Below are positions 52,432-63,679 of a stretch of DNA of 64,000 bases, one piece after another. Both the position numbers and the translations under genes were made by a program. The notes beneath the pieces were generated by a model. The model saw nothing but the letters and a program-made list of their open reading frames with translations, made no database searches and was not told the origin of the DNA. Within the stretch, counting starts at the first letter, position 1. Each line of letters opens with the position of its first letter. Origin of the DNA: Rubrivivax gelatinosus IL144 (GTDB lineage Bacteria; Pseudomonadota; Gammaproteobacteria; Burkholderiales; Burkholderiaceae_C); the NCBI RefSeq assembly GCF_000284255.1, contig NC_017075.1, positions 558,001-622,000 on the forward strand. Reading direction: 5' to 3'.

Positions 52432-53298
52432 TCAGCGTTGCAGATGGTGGGCGGCCTGGACCCGGCGCACGAGCACGCCGTCGCGGCGGCCGAACAGCAC
52501 CGAGCCCAGATAAGCCAGGCCGCAGACGAGCACGATGCAGGGGCCCGAGGGCAGCTCGGCGTGGTAGCTCCAGAGCAGGCCGATCGCACCCGAGGCGGCG
52601 CCGATCGCCGCGGCCACGCTGCACATCGCGGCCAGCCCGGCGGCCCAGAAGCGCGCCGCGGCGGCCGGCAGCATCATCAGGCCGACGGCCATCAGCGTGC
52701 CCAGGGCCTGGAAGGCGCTGACGAGGTTGGCCACCAGCAGCACCAGCAGCAGCGCGTGCACCGTCGCGCCGGGGCCGCCGACGCTGCGCAGGAACCCGGG
52801 GTCGCAGCTCTCCAGCACCAGCGGCCGCCAGGCCAGCGCCAGCGCGAACAGCGTCAGGCTGGCGACGCCGGCGGTCTGCAGCAGCGCCGCGTCGTCGGCG
52901 GCGAGCACGCTGCCGAACAGCAGGTGCATCAGGTCGACCTGGCTGCCGCGCCAGGACACCAGCAGCACGCCCAGCGCCAGCGCGATCAGGTAGAAGGCGG
53001 CGAAGCTCGCGTCCTCGCGCTGCGGCGTGTTGCGCGTGACGAAACCGGCGGCCAGTGCGACGATCAGCCCGGCGACGAAGCCGCCGGCGCTCATCGCCGG
53101 AAACGACAGCCCGGCGATCAGGTAGGCCACCGCCGCGCCCGGCAGCACCGCGTGGGCGAGCGCGTCGCCGGCCAGGCTCATGCGGCGCAGCACCAGCAGG
53201 CAGCCGATCGGCGCCGCGCCCAGCGACAGCGCCAGCGTCGCGACCAGCGCACGGCGCATGAAGCCGAACTCGACGAAGGGTTGCAGCAGCTCGATCAC
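52432..53298 (-). CDS. znuB: Zinc ABC transporter permease
   Basis: 288-aa ABC-3 family permease with about eight helices: LSLGAAPIGCLLVLRRMSLA near the start, LFGSVLAADDAALLQTAGVA mid-protein and LVSAFQALGTLMAVGLMMLP towards the end. GTG start overlaps the ATPase stop (GTGA). Part of the zur-znuCBA transcript. Confidence 0.92.
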   Translation of the reverse strand: MIELLQPFVEFGFMRRALVATLALSLGAAPIGCLLVLRRMSLAGDALAHAVLPGAAVAYLIAGLSFPAMSAGGFVAGLIVALAAGFVTRNTPQREDASFAAFYLIALALGVLLVSWRGSQVDLMHLLFGSVLAADDAALLQTAGVASLTLFALALAWRPLVLESCDPGFLRSVGGPGATVHALLLVLLVANLVSAFQALGTLMAVGLMMLPAAAARFWAAGLAAMCSVAAAIGAASGAIGLLWSYHAELPSGPCIVLVCGLAYLGSVLFGRRDGVLVRRVQAAHHLQR

Positions 53299-54035
53299 GG
53301 CGTGGCCTCCGCGGCGCAGCGCGGCGCGTGCGCGTCCCAGGCCTCGGCCATGCGGCGTGCGGCGCCCAGGTGCTCGTCGCACAGCACCTCGGCCGTCGGT
53401 CCCCACGCGACCTTCTCGCGCGCCAAGAGCAGCGTGTGCTCGAAATGCGCGCGCACCTGCTCCAGGTCGTGCAGCACGGCGATCAGCGTGCGGCCTTCGC
53501 GCTTCCAGCGTTCCAGCAGCGCCAGCAGGTCGGTGGTGGTGCGTTCGTCCAGCGCGTTGAAGGGCTCGTCGAGCAGGATCAGCGACGCGTCCTGGACCAC
53601 CAGGCGCGCGAACAGCACGCGCTGCATCTGGCCCACCGAGAGCTCGCCGATCGGCCGGTCCTCGAAACCTTCGAGGCCGACGGCGTGCAGCGCCTCGTGC
53701 ACCTGGCGGCGCATCGCCGCGTCGACGACGCCGAAGCAGCCGATGCGCTGCCACAGCCCCATCGCGACGAACTCCTGCACCCGCACCGGGAACGAACGGT
53801 CGATCTCGCCGGCCTGCGGCAGATAGGCCACGCGCAGCGCCGGGTCGCGTTCGACACGGCCCTGGTAGCGCCGCAGCGTGCCGCCGAGCACGGCCATCAG
53901 GCTGCTCTTGCCGGCACCGTTGGGGCCGACGATCGCGGTGGCGCTGGCGGCGGCGAACTGGCCGCTCAGGTGGTGCACCGCGGGGTGGCCGCGCCAGGCG
54001 ACGGTCAGGTCGTGCAGGCGCACGGCGGCTGTCAT
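53295..54035 (-). CDS. znuC: Zinc ABC transporter ATP-binding protein
   Basis: 246-aa ABC ATPase. Walker A GPNGAGKSS, Q-loop LPQAGEIDRSF, signature LSVGQMQR, Walker B LILLDEPF, switch His in LHDLEQV. ATG 54035 overlaps the stop of the small membrane peptide gene (ATGA) and is preferred to a longer frame. Drives zinc import with ZnuB and ZnuA. Confidence 0.92.
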   Translation of the reverse strand: MTAAVRLHDLTVAWRGHPAVHHLSGQFAAASATAIVGPNGAGKSSLMAVLGGTLRRYQGRVERDPALRVAYLPQAGEIDRSFPVRVQEFVAMGLWQRIGCFGVVDAAMRRQVHEALHAVGLEGFEDRPIGELSVGQMQRVLFARLVVQDASLILLDEPFNALDERTTTDLLALLERWKREGRTLIAVLHDLEQVRAHFEHTLLLAREKVAWGPTAEVLCDEHLGAARRMAEAWDAHAPRCAAEATP

Positions 54036-54121
54036 GAAAGCGCCCACGCGACGGCGGCCCACAGCACGGCGACGATCAGTGCCGCCGCGGCCAGCCGGGT
54101 CAGCGCCCCTGCCATCAGCAT
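54032..54121 (-). CDS. 29-aa membrane peptide inside the zinc operon
   Basis: MLMAGALTRLAAAALIVAVL then WAAVAWALS: almost entirely one hydrophobic helix. A good GGAG site lies six bases before the ATG and the stop overlaps the znuC start (ATGA). It sits 14 bases after the zur stop. Position and hydrophobic length suggest a small membrane partner or regulator of the ZnuBC importer; no name is known to me. Could alternatively be only a translational coupling device. Confidence 0.6.
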   Translation of the reverse strand: MLMAGALTRLAAAALIVAVLWAAVAWALS

Positions 54122-54135
54122 CGTGTTCTCCGGTC

Positions 54136-54516
54136 TCAGTTCGGCGCTGCGCCGCAGTCGCGGCAGCAGCCGTACAGCGTCAGCTCGTGGTCTTCGACGC
54201 TGAAGCCCGGCGGCGCCAGGCGCGACAGGTCGCCGGGGCAGGCATGCACGTCGAAGACACGCTGGCAGCGCGTGCACTGGAAATGGTGGTGGTGGCGGTG
54301 CTCGGCGCTCTCGTAGCGCGGCACCTCGCCGGGCAGCGTCACGGTGCGCAGCAGGCCTTCGTCGACCAGCGTCTTCAGGTTGCGGTAGACGGTGGCGATG
54401 CCCAGGCCGGGCGCCGTGCGCTGAGCGCGCTCCAGCACCTCCTGCGGCAGCAGCGGGCGCGCGGCTTCGGCGATCGCGTCGCGGATCGCGGAGCGCTGGC
54501 GGGTGTTGCGTTCCAT
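54136..54516 (-). CDS. zur: Zinc uptake regulator (Fur family)
   Basis: 126-aa Fur-family repressor. N-terminal winged helix RQRSAIRDAIAEAARPLLPQ ... GIATVYRNLKTLVDEGLL; metal/dimer domain with ESAEHRHHHHFQCTRCQRVFD and C-terminal GCCRDCGAAPN, giving the two CxxC pairs of the structural zinc site. The CCRDC end and linkage to znuCBA point to Zur, not Fur. First gene of the operon; a palindrome 49 bases upstream is the probable autoregulatory operator. Confidence 0.92.
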   Translation of the reverse strand: MERNTRQRSAIRDAIAEAARPLLPQEVLERAQRTAPGLGIATVYRNLKTLVDEGLLRTVTLPGEVPRYESAEHRHHHHFQCTRCQRVFDVHACPGDLSRLAPPGFSVEDHELTLYGCCRDCGAAPN

Positions 54517-54556
54517 GGGCGGGAGGAGCGGAGCGTGGGCGGGAGGAGCGGAGCGT
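54517..54556. repeat. Two tandem copies of a 20-base unit
   Basis: GGGCGGGAGGAGCGGAGCGT occurs twice head-to-tail between the zur start and its operator. It forms most of the zur 5' leader. Probably a recent slip-strand duplication; may affect leader length or translation. Confidence 0.85.
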
Positions 54557-54564
54557 GGGCTTAA

Positions 54565-54586
54565 TGATATTGCTGTCGCAATATCA
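54565..54586. promoter_or_regulatory. Probable Zur operator, shared by divergent genes
   Basis: Perfect 9-bp inverted repeat TGATATTGC-tgtc-GCAATATCA (22 bases), in one of the few AT-rich spots here. It lies 49 bases before zur and 60 bases before the alkaline phosphatase start, where both promoters should be. The form (palindrome with A/T-rich arms) is that of Fur-family operators; assignment to Zur is by position. Confidence 0.7.
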
Positions 54587-54645
54587 GGGCTTGCGGCGCG
54601 GTCATGGGCTAGGCTCGCGCTCCCGCGAACCCGAGCTCTCTGCCG

Positions 54646-56157
54646 ATGAACCGCCTGCCGTTCCCGCCCGCCGTTGCCATCGCCGTCCTGGCCGCCGCCA
54701 CGCTGTCCGCCTGCGCCGCCGCGCCGACGGCGCCCGCACCGGCCAAGCCGAAGAACGTCATCGTGATGATCAGCGACGGCGCCAGCTGGAACACCTGGGA
54801 GATGGCGGCCAACTTCCGCTCCGGCGCCCGCGCCAACGACCTGCCCGAGTACCAACTGCTGACCGAGCGCTGGGGCGTCACGACCTTCCCGCTGAACACC
54901 TCGACCAAGCCGACGCACGACGCGACGCCGCAGGTCAGCTACGACCCGGCGCGCGCCTGGGACCCGAGCCCGGTGGCGCCGGTGCCGGGCGATGCCTACG
55001 CCACCGCGATCGCCGGCTACCAGTACCTGAAGCGCCAGTACACCGACTCGGCCGCCGCCGGCACCGCGCTGGCCTCGGGCACCAAGACCTACAACAACGC
55101 GATCAACGTCGACAACTTCGGCCAGCCGCTGGACTTCGCGACGCGCATCGCGCACGCCGCCGGCAAGGCCACCGGCGTCGTCACCTCGGTGCCGCTGGCG
55201 CACGCGACGCCGGCGGCCTTCGGCGCGCGCAATGCCAGCCGCAGCCGCATGACTGAGCTCGCTCGTGACATGCTGCGCGACGGAAACCTCGACCTGATCA
55301 TGGGCGCCGGCCATCCCGAGCACGACGGCAACGGCGCCAGCGTGCTCGGCCTGTCGGCCGCGGACTGCGCCGCGCGCACGGCCTGCGCCAAACGCTGGGA
55401 CGTGCTCGCCGAGCCCGAGTGGCGCGAGCTGCGCGCCGGCACGCTGCGCCCGGCGGGTGCCGAACGGCCGTGGACGCTGGTCGAGGACCGCGCCGAGTTC
55501 GAACGCCTGGCCGCCGGCCAGCGCCGTGTCGACGGCCCGCTGCTCGGCATCCCGCGCGTGCGCTGGACGCTGCAGCAGGCGCGCGAGGAGGAAGTGCTGG
55601 GCGCCGACCCGGCGCAGCCCAGCGGCGTGCGCCGCATCGCCACGGTGCCCGACCTGGCGACGATGGCCGGCGCCGCGCTGCGCCACCTGGAGCGCGACCC
55701 CGACGGCCTGTTCCTGATGATCGAAGGCGGCGCCGTCGACTGGGCGGCGCACGCCAACCAGGCCGGCCGGCTGGTCGAGGAGCAGACCGAGTTCAACGCC
55801 GCGCTGGCCGTCGTCGAGGCCTGGATCGCCGCCCACGGCGGCTGGCAGCAGAACCTGCTGATCGTCACCACCGACCACGGCAATGCGATGCCGATGGGGC
55901 CGCAGTCCGACCGCGTCGCCTTCCAGGCCGTGCCCAACGGCGGCGCCGGCGTGCGCCCGGCGCCGCGTTTCTGGAGCGACAACCACACCAACGAGCTGGT
56001 GCGGCTGTGGGCGCGCGGGGCCGGCGCGGAGCGTTTCGCCGAGCATCTGCGCGGCCGCGACCCGCGTTTCGCCGAGGTCACCGGCCACAACGACGACGGC
56101 CGCTACGTCGACAACACCGACGTCTTCCGCGTCGTGAAGGCGGCGCTGGAGCGCTGA
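54646..56157 (+). CDS. Alkaline phosphatase lipoprotein
   Basis: 503-aa exported enzyme. Lipobox LSAC at ~residue 23. The alkaline-phosphatase fold shows NVIVMISDGAS (metal Asp), the catalytic Ser in TDSAAAGTALASGTKTYN, LIMGAGHPEH, IEGGAVDWAAHANQAG, TTDHGN and a late WSDNHTNE His. These supply the two-Zn/Mg ligands. It hydrolyses phosphomonoesters. Divergent from zur across the shared palindrome, so zinc, not only phosphate, may control it; no Pho box recognised. Confidence 0.9.
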   Translation: MNRLPFPPAVAIAVLAAATLSACAAAPTAPAPAKPKNVIVMISDGASWNTWEMAANFRSGARANDLPEYQLLTERWGVTTFPLNTSTKPTHDATPQVSYDPARAWDPSPVAPVPGDAYATAIAGYQYLKRQYTDSAAAGTALASGTKTYNNAINVDNFGQPLDFATRIAHAAGKATGVVTSVPLAHATPAAFGARNASRSRMTELARDMLRDGNLDLIMGAGHPEHDGNGASVLGLSAADCAARTACAKRWDVLAEPEWRELRAGTLRPAGAERPWTLVEDRAEFERLAAGQRRVDGPLLGIPRVRWTLQQAREEEVLGADPAQPSGVRRIATVPDLATMAGAALRHLERDPDGLFLMIEGGAVDWAAHANQAGRLVEEQTEFNAALAVVEAWIAAHGGWQQNLLIVTTDHGNAMPMGPQSDRVAFQAVPNGGAGVRPAPRFWSDNHTNELVRLWARGAGAERFAEHLRGRDPRFAEVTGHNDDGRYVDNTDVFRVVKAALER

Positions 56158-56648
56158 TGCTTGCCGCCGCGCTGCTGCTGGCGGCAGCCGCCGGCGCGGC
56201 GCCGATCTGCCGCGACGGCGAGCGCCCGCCGCCGGCCTTCGTCGTCGTCTCGCCGGCCCTGGTCGACGACCCGGCGCACGGCCTGCAGTGGCAGCGCTGC
56301 CCCTGGGGCCAGACCGGCGAGCACTGCGCCGACGGTGCCGCGCGCCGGCTGAGCGCGATGCAGGCCCAGGACCTGGTCGCACGCCTGGCGCGCGAGGGCT
56401 GGTTGGGCCGCCACGACTGGCGGCTGCCGACACGCGCCGAGCTGCGCACGCTGGTCGACGGCCACTGCGTGGACCCGGCGATCGACGGCCGCGTCTTCCC
56501 GGCGACACCGCCGCTGTGGTTCTGGAGCGCCGACACCGAGCCGGGCAACGACTACGACGCCTGGGCCGTGGACTTCCGCAGCGGCGACGAGGTGCTCGAC
56601 GACCGCAACCTGCCCAACGCGCTGCGGCTGGTGCGCCACCGGCGCTGA
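56157..56648 (+). CDS. DUF1566-like secreted protein
   Basis: 163-aa protein with a short signal peptide (cleavage near AGAAPIC). LVDDPAHGLQWQRCPWGQTG, GRHDWRLPTRAELRTLVD and WFWSADTEPGNDYDAWAVDF are hallmarks of the DUF1566 (Lcl C-terminal) fold, related to sulfatase-modifying/lectin-like domains. Start overlaps the phosphatase stop (TGATG), so coupled. Function unknown. Confidence 0.85.
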   Translation: MLAAALLLAAAAGAAPICRDGERPPPAFVVVSPALVDDPAHGLQWQRCPWGQTGEHCADGAARRLSAMQAQDLVARLAREGWLGRHDWRLPTRAELRTLVDGHCVDPAIDGRVFPATPPLWFWSADTEPGNDYDAWAVDFRSGDEVLDDRNLPNALRLVRHRR

Positions 56649-57587
56649 TCAGGCCCGGCGCCGGCCGGCGATGCAGCCCGGCGCCAGGCCGAACTCGCGC
56701 CGGAACGCGGCCGCGAAATGGCTGAGGTTGGTGTAGCCCAGCTCCAGCGCGACGTCGGTGACACGCGCCTCGCCGGCCAGCAGCCGCCGCCGCGCCTCGT
56801 GCATGCGTTCGCGCTGGAACAGCGCGTAGGCGCTGCAGCCGAAGAGCGCACGAAAGCCGCGCTGCAGCCGCAGCACGCTCAGCCCGTGCGTGGCGGCCAG
56901 ATCGGCCAGCAGCGGCGGCGCCGCCAGGTCGGAAAGCAGCCGGTCGCGCGCCTGCAGCAGGCGGCGGCGTTCATCGGCGCCCAGGTCCGCGGCCTCGCCG
57001 TCGCGCCGCGCCTCCAGGCACAGGCCGACGAAGGCCAGCGCCTGGCCCTGCAGCCACAGCGCATGGCGAGGCGGCGCGCCGGGTTGCAGCGCCTGGTGCA
57101 GCGACTGCGCCACGGCGTGCAGCTCGCGCCCGTGCAGGCCGTGGGCCAGGCAGTGGCCGTCGTCCAGCGCGCGTTGCAGTGCCCGGTCTTCGCCGGCCCA
57201 GGCGCGCAAGAGCGCCGGCCGCAGCATCACCGAGACGCTGCAGTACTCGCCGTGCTGCAGGAAGCGGCCGCGGCTGTCGGGGCCGTAGTGCAGGTGGCCG
57301 CGTGCGGCGGGGAAGTCGTGCTCTTCGCGGCGCCGGCCGTGTTCGATGCGGCAGCGGCTGCGCCCGCGCAGCGCGTAGCCGAAATGCACCGCGTCGCTGT
57401 CGTCGCGCAGCCGCAGCTCGCAGGGCGAATCGAAGCCGGCCTGCCAGCCCAGCAGGGCCACGCCCTCCTGCAGCCCAACGATCGACAGCCGTGACCAGGC
57501 GCCGCGGCCGAAGTCCAGCTGCTCGTGGCGCTCGAGCAGGTCCGAGGCCTCGACCTCGACGGGGTGGGGGGACGCGGCGTGGCTCAT
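56649..57587 (-). CDS. AraC family regulator, PchR/YbtA-like
   Basis: 312-aa regulator. The C-terminus has the AraC double helix-turn-helix: LAATHGLSVLRLQRGFRALF and VALELGYTNLSHFAAAFRREFG. The N-terminal sensor domain is typical of PchR/YbtA siderophore regulators, which bind ferri-siderophore and activate the receptor gene. ATG 57587 preferred to an upstream frame. Divergent from the methyltransferase-TonB receptor genes; a Fur-like box lies between. Confidence 0.85.
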   Translation of the reverse strand: MSHAASPHPVEVEASDLLERHEQLDFGRGAWSRLSIVGLQEGVALLGWQAGFDSPCELRLRDDSDAVHFGYALRGRSRCRIEHGRRREEHDFPAARGHLHYGPDSRGRFLQHGEYCSVSVMLRPALLRAWAGEDRALQRALDDGHCLAHGLHGRELHAVAQSLHQALQPGAPPRHALWLQGQALAFVGLCLEARRDGEAADLGADERRRLLQARDRLLSDLAAPPLLADLAATHGLSVLRLQRGFRALFGCSAYALFQRERMHEARRRLLAGEARVTDVALELGYTNLSHFAAAFRREFGLAPGCIAGRRRA

Positions 57588-57642
57588 GGTGCGGCGGCAT
57601 CGATCCGGGCGGAAGACGATGCGATTCGGGTGGCGACGCAAA

Positions 57643-57657
57643 TGCGAATCACTATCA
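57643..57657. promoter_or_regulatory. Fur-box-like site
   Basis: TGCGAATCACTATCA matches the 15-base Fur core TGATAATNATTATCA at about 11 of 14 defined positions. It lies between the divergent AraC and methyltransferase starts, 33 bases before the latter, where Fur would repress both in iron-replete cells. Confidence 0.6.
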
Positions 57658-57689
57658 TCTGAAGTTTACCGCCATCACCGCACCCGACC

Positions 57690-58499
57690 ATGTCCGAGGC
57701 CGCCCAGCTAGCCGGTGTTCCGCAGACCATGCTGTGGACGCTGCACAACCGCGCCACCGAGGCCATCCGCCCCGACGGCTGGCTGCGCGACCCCGAGGCC
57801 GTGCGGCTGTACCGCAGCATCGCCTACGACTACGAAGCCCACTTCCGGCGCGCCGACGGCTCGCACGCGATGCGCTCGCTGATGTTCGACGAGGCGTTGC
57901 GTCCCTGGCTGGCCGCGCACCCCGGCGGCACCGTGGTCGAGCTCGGCTGCGGCCTGGAGACGCAGTTCCAGCGCTGCGACGACGGCCGTGTGAACTGGCT
58001 GTGCGTCGACCTGCCCGAGTCGATCGCGGTGCGCGAGCGTTTCCTGCCGCCGTCGCCGCGCTGCCGCCACCTCGCGCTGAGCGCGCTGGACACGCGCTGG
58101 ATCGCCGAGGTCGATGCCGCGCGCGGCGTTTTCGTTTCGGCGCAGGGCCTGTTCATGTACTTCGACGAGGCCGAGGTGCGGCGCCTGTTCTGCGCCATCG
58201 TCGACGCCTTCCCCGGCGGCGAGCTGATGTTCGACGTCATCCCGCGCTGGTTCTCGCGCAAGACGATGCAGGGCCTGGACCTGACGCCGCACTACCGCGC
58301 GCCGCGCATGCCCTGGGGCATCAACCGCGACGAGATCGCGCCGCTGCTGCGCCTCTGGAGCCCGCGGCTGGCCTCGGTGCGCGAGGAACCCTATCGCCGC
58401 GTGCGCGGCTTTGCCGGCGCGCTGATGCCGGTGGTGGCGCCGCTGCCCTGGCTGGGCCGGCTGCTGCCGACGATCGTGCAGGTGCGCATCGCCGGCTGA
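57690..58499 (+). CDS. SAM-dependent methyltransferase, PPM1/LCM-like
   Basis: 269-aa class I methyltransferase. SAM-binding motif VVELGCGLETQF near residue 80, an acidic strand WLCVDLP, and an FVSAQGLFMYFDEAEV post-motif; the AYDYEAHF N-terminus is usual for the leucine carboxyl methyltransferase (PPM1) family, which O-methylates small molecules or polyketides. Downstream of a Fur box and upstream of a siderophore receptor, it may modify an imported siderophore or a metallophore. No biosynthetic enzymes are in the window. Substrate unknown. Confidence 0.82.
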   Translation: MSEAAQLAGVPQTMLWTLHNRATEAIRPDGWLRDPEAVRLYRSIAYDYEAHFRRADGSHAMRSLMFDEALRPWLAAHPGGTVVELGCGLETQFQRCDDGRVNWLCVDLPESIAVRERFLPPSPRCRHLALSALDTRWIAEVDAARGVFVSAQGLFMYFDEAEVRRLFCAIVDAFPGGELMFDVIPRWFSRKTMQGLDLTPHYRAPRMPWGINRDEIAPLLRLWSPRLASVREEPYRRVRGFAGALMPVVAPLPWLGRLLPTIVQVRIAG

Positions 58500-58554
58500 G
58501 CGCCGCCGCGCGCCGCTGCCGCGCGCGCTCCCTTCATCGTTTCAGGAGTCCGTC

Positions 58555-60662
<2,108 letters not shown>

Positions 60663-60663
<1 letters not shown>

Positions 60664-61901
60664 TGGCCGCCGCCGAACACGCGCGCCCGCCCTGGGCGCT
60701 GCTGCTGAGCCTGTACACGACGCAGTACCTGGCACCGGGCTTCTTCATGGTCGCGCTGGTGGCCATCCTCCGCCGCGCCGGCATGCCGCTGGAGCAGCTC
60801 GGCGCGATCTACCTGCTGGGCCTGTTCTGGGTCCTGAAGTTTCTCTGGGCGCCCTGGGTCGACCGCCTGTCCTTCGGCCGCTGGGGCCATGAACGCGGCT
60901 GGCTGCTGCTGGCCCAGGCCGGCATGGTGCTCGCGCTGCTGGCGATGGCGCCGCTGGACCCGGTGCAGGACTTCAGCCGGGTGCTGGCCGGCTGCGTCGT
61001 CGTCGGCGCGCTGTCGGCGACGCAGGACCTGGCCGCCGACGCGCTCGCCTGCCGCCGTCTCGCGCCGTCCGACCGCGCGCTGGGCAACGCGATCCAGGCC
61101 GCCGGCGGCCTGCTCGGCAACCTGCTCGGGGCCGGCGCGGTGCTGGTGCTCTACGAGCGCATCGGCTGGGCCGGCGCGATGGCCTTGCTGGCTGCCGGCA
61201 CCGCCGTCACCTGGGTGCAGCTGCTGGCGCTGCGCGAGCCGCCGCAGCCGCGTGTGCCGCCCGAGCGTGCCGGGCTGCGCGCCAGCGTCGTCGGCCTGTG
61301 GCGCCGCCCGCAGGGCGCCCGCTGGCTGGCGATGCTGGCGCTGTACCCGGTGGGCGTCAGCATGGCCTATGCGCTGCTGACGCCGCTGCTGGCCGACGCC
61401 GGCTGGTCGCTGGAAGGCATCGGCTGGGTGGTCAACGGCCTGGGGTCGCTGCTGGGCATCGTCTCGGCACTGGCCACCGGCTGGCTGATCCGCCGCGGCG
61501 GGCGCCGCCGGGCGCTGGTCGTCGCCGCGGCGCTGCAGGTGCCCGGCGTGCTGGCGCTGCTGCCGCTGGTCGGCGGCGACAGCGGCACCGGCGCGGCGCT
61601 GGCCGGCGCCGGGCTGCTGTTCCTGTTCTACAACCCGGCGCTGGTCGTGATGTCCACGCTGATGATGGACCGCGTCGACCCGGCGCGCCCGGCCACCGAC
61701 TACGCGCTGCAGTACGGCCTGTTCCTGGGCTTCGCCACCGTGGTCACCGGCGGCGCGACGGCGCTGGCCGGCGTGCTGGGCTACGGCACGGTGCTCGCGC
61801 TGGCGGTGCTGGCCGCGCTGGCGGCCGTGCCGCTGGCGCTGACGACCAACGCCGGCCTTGCCGGCCCCCAGGAGCCCGCCGCGCGGGCCGCGACCCGATG
61901 A
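60663..61901 (+). CDS. MFS transporter, YbtX/RhtX-like
   Basis: 412-aa major-facilitator protein with 12 helices; opens LLLSLYTTQYLAPGFFMVAL, with WAPWVDRLSFGRWGHERGWL in the first cytoplasmic loop and AVSATQDLAADALA-type helix 4-5 (SATQDLAADALACRRL). These are features of the RhtX/FptX/YbtX siderophore-permease group. Start overlaps the receptor stop (TGATG) and its stop overlaps the ABC gene (ATGA). Probably moves ferri-siderophore or the desferri form across the inner membrane. Confidence 0.85.
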
Positions 61902-63679
61902 ACGAGAGCCCCGAAACCGCCACCGGCGCGCGCGCCGCGTGGGCGATCATGGACCCGGTGCGCGGGCGAATCCACGCCGCGATGGCCGTCGCCGCGGCCT
62001 GCGTGCTGCTGGGCATGGCGGCGCTGGCGGCGCTGGCGCTGGCCGTGCAGGCGCTGCTGCACGCGCCCGGCCACTGGCCCGCCGGCCCGCTGCTGGCGGC
62101 TGCCGTCTGCACCGTCGGTGCCTACGTGCTGCGGTTGCACGCCTTCAACCGCTCGCACTACGCCGCGTTCCGCCTGGAGACGCTGCTGCGCACGCGGCTG
62201 GCCGAGCACGTCGCGCGGCTGCCGCTGGGCGAGGTGCAGCGCCTGGGCCCGAGCGCGCTGGCCAAGGTGGTGCAGGACGACGTCAAGGCGCTGCACGTTT
62301 TCGTCGCCGACAGCACGCCGCTGTATGCGCGTGCCTACGTCGCGCCGGTGGCGACGCTGCTGGCGCTGCTGCTGCTGGACTGGCGCCTGGCGCTGGGCGC
62401 GCTGGCGGTGCTGGCCTTCGGCGTCGCGGTGATGTCGCTGGCGATGCGCGGGCGCGGCGAGATGTCGCGCCGCTATCACGCCGCGCGCGAGCAGGTCGGC
62501 GCCGCGGTCGTCGAGTTCGTGCAGGCGATGCCGGTGGTGCGCAGCTTCGACACCGGGCGCAGCACCTTCGGCCGCTACGAGCGGGCGCTGGCCGCCTACC
62601 TGGCGATGCTGACCGACTGGTACCGCGCCGCCGGCTTCAGCGCGCGTTTCGCGCTGGCCGTGCTGGGGCCGCTGCCGACGCTGCTGGCGCTGTTCGCGCT
62701 CGGGCTGTGGCTGTGGCCGGACCTGGCCTTCGAGCGCTGGCTGGCGCTGCTGCTGCTGGGCACCGGCATGGCCGAGGCGCTGATGCCGCTGATGTCGCTG
62801 ATGCACCTGGTCGACAAGGCCAGGCTCAGCGTCGACCGCATCCACCAGGTGCTGGCGCTGGCGCCGCTGCCGCTGCCGGCCACGGGCCGGGTGCCGCAGG
62901 ACGCCAGCGTTGAGTTCGACGGCGTGTGCTTCGCGTACGACACGGCCTCGGCAGCGGCGCTGGAGGCGGTGAGCTTTCGTGTCGCGCCGGGCAGCGTGAC
63001 GGCGCTCGTCGGCCCGTCGGGAGCCGGCAAGACGACGGTGGCGCGGCTGATCCCGCGCTTCTGGGACGTGCAGCGCGGCGCGGTGTGTGTCGGCGGCGTC
63101 GACGTGCGCGAGATGACGCCGCAGGCGCTGATGGCCCAGGTGGCCTTCGTCTTCCAGGACGCCTTCCTGTTCGCCGGCAGCGTCGCCGACAACATCCGCC
63201 TGGGCCGGCCCGAGGCCACGCTCGACCAGGTGCAGGCGGCCGCGCGCGCGGCGCAGGCGCACGACTTCGTCGCCGCGCTGCCGCAGGGCTACGACACGCC
63301 GGTCGGCGAACGCGGCGTCTTCCTGTCCGGCGGCCAGCGCCAGCGGCTGACGATCGCGCGCGCCATCCTGCAGGACCGGCCGATCCTGGTGCTCGACGAG
63401 GCCACGGCCTTCGCCGACCCGGAGAACGAGGCGGCGATCGTGCAGGCGCTGTCGGCGCTGATGCGCGGGCGCACGGTCATCATGGTCGCGCACCGGCTGG
63501 CGACGATCCGCGATGCCGACCAGATCCTGGTCTTCGAGCGCGGCCGCCTCGTCGAGGCCGGCCGTCACGACGAACTGCTGCCGCGCGCCGGGCTCTACGC
63601 CCGGCTGTGGCAGCACCACGAGCGCGCCCAGCACTGGGCGCTGCGCGCCGGCCACGCAGCCGGGGAGGGCGCACGATGA
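61898..63679 (+). CDS. ABC half-transporter, YbtP/IrtA-like
   Basis: 593-aa exporter-fold ABC protein: six helices (residues ~25-310), then nucleotide-binding domain with Walker A VGPSGAGKTT, LSGGQRQRLTIAR and Walker B ILVLDEATAF, switch AHRLATIRDAD. In yersiniabactin and mycobactin systems such proteins import ferri-siderophores despite the exporter fold and work as heterodimer with a second half-transporter, which follows with an ATGA overlap. Confidence 0.88.
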   Translation: MNESPETATGARAAWAIMDPVRGRIHAAMAVAAACVLLGMAALAALALAVQALLHAPGHWPAGPLLAAAVCTVGAYVLRLHAFNRSHYAAFRLETLLRTRLAEHVARLPLGEVQRLGPSALAKVVQDDVKALHVFVADSTPLYARAYVAPVATLLALLLLDWRLALGALAVLAFGVAVMSLAMRGRGEMSRRYHAAREQVGAAVVEFVQAMPVVRSFDTGRSTFGRYERALAAYLAMLTDWYRAAGFSARFALAVLGPLPTLLALFALGLWLWPDLAFERWLALLLLGTGMAEALMPLMSLMHLVDKARLSVDRIHQVLALAPLPLPATGRVPQDASVEFDGVCFAYDTASAAALEAVSFRVAPGSVTALVGPSGAGKTTVARLIPRFWDVQRGAVCVGGVDVREMTPQALMAQVAFVFQDAFLFAGSVADNIRLGRPEATLDQVQAAARAAQAHDFVAALPQGYDTPVGERGVFLSGGQRQRLTIARAILQDRPILVLDEATAFADPENEAAIVQALSALMRGRTVIMVAHRLATIRDADQILVFERGRLVEAGRHDELLPRAGLYARLWQHHERAQHWALRAGHAAGEGAR

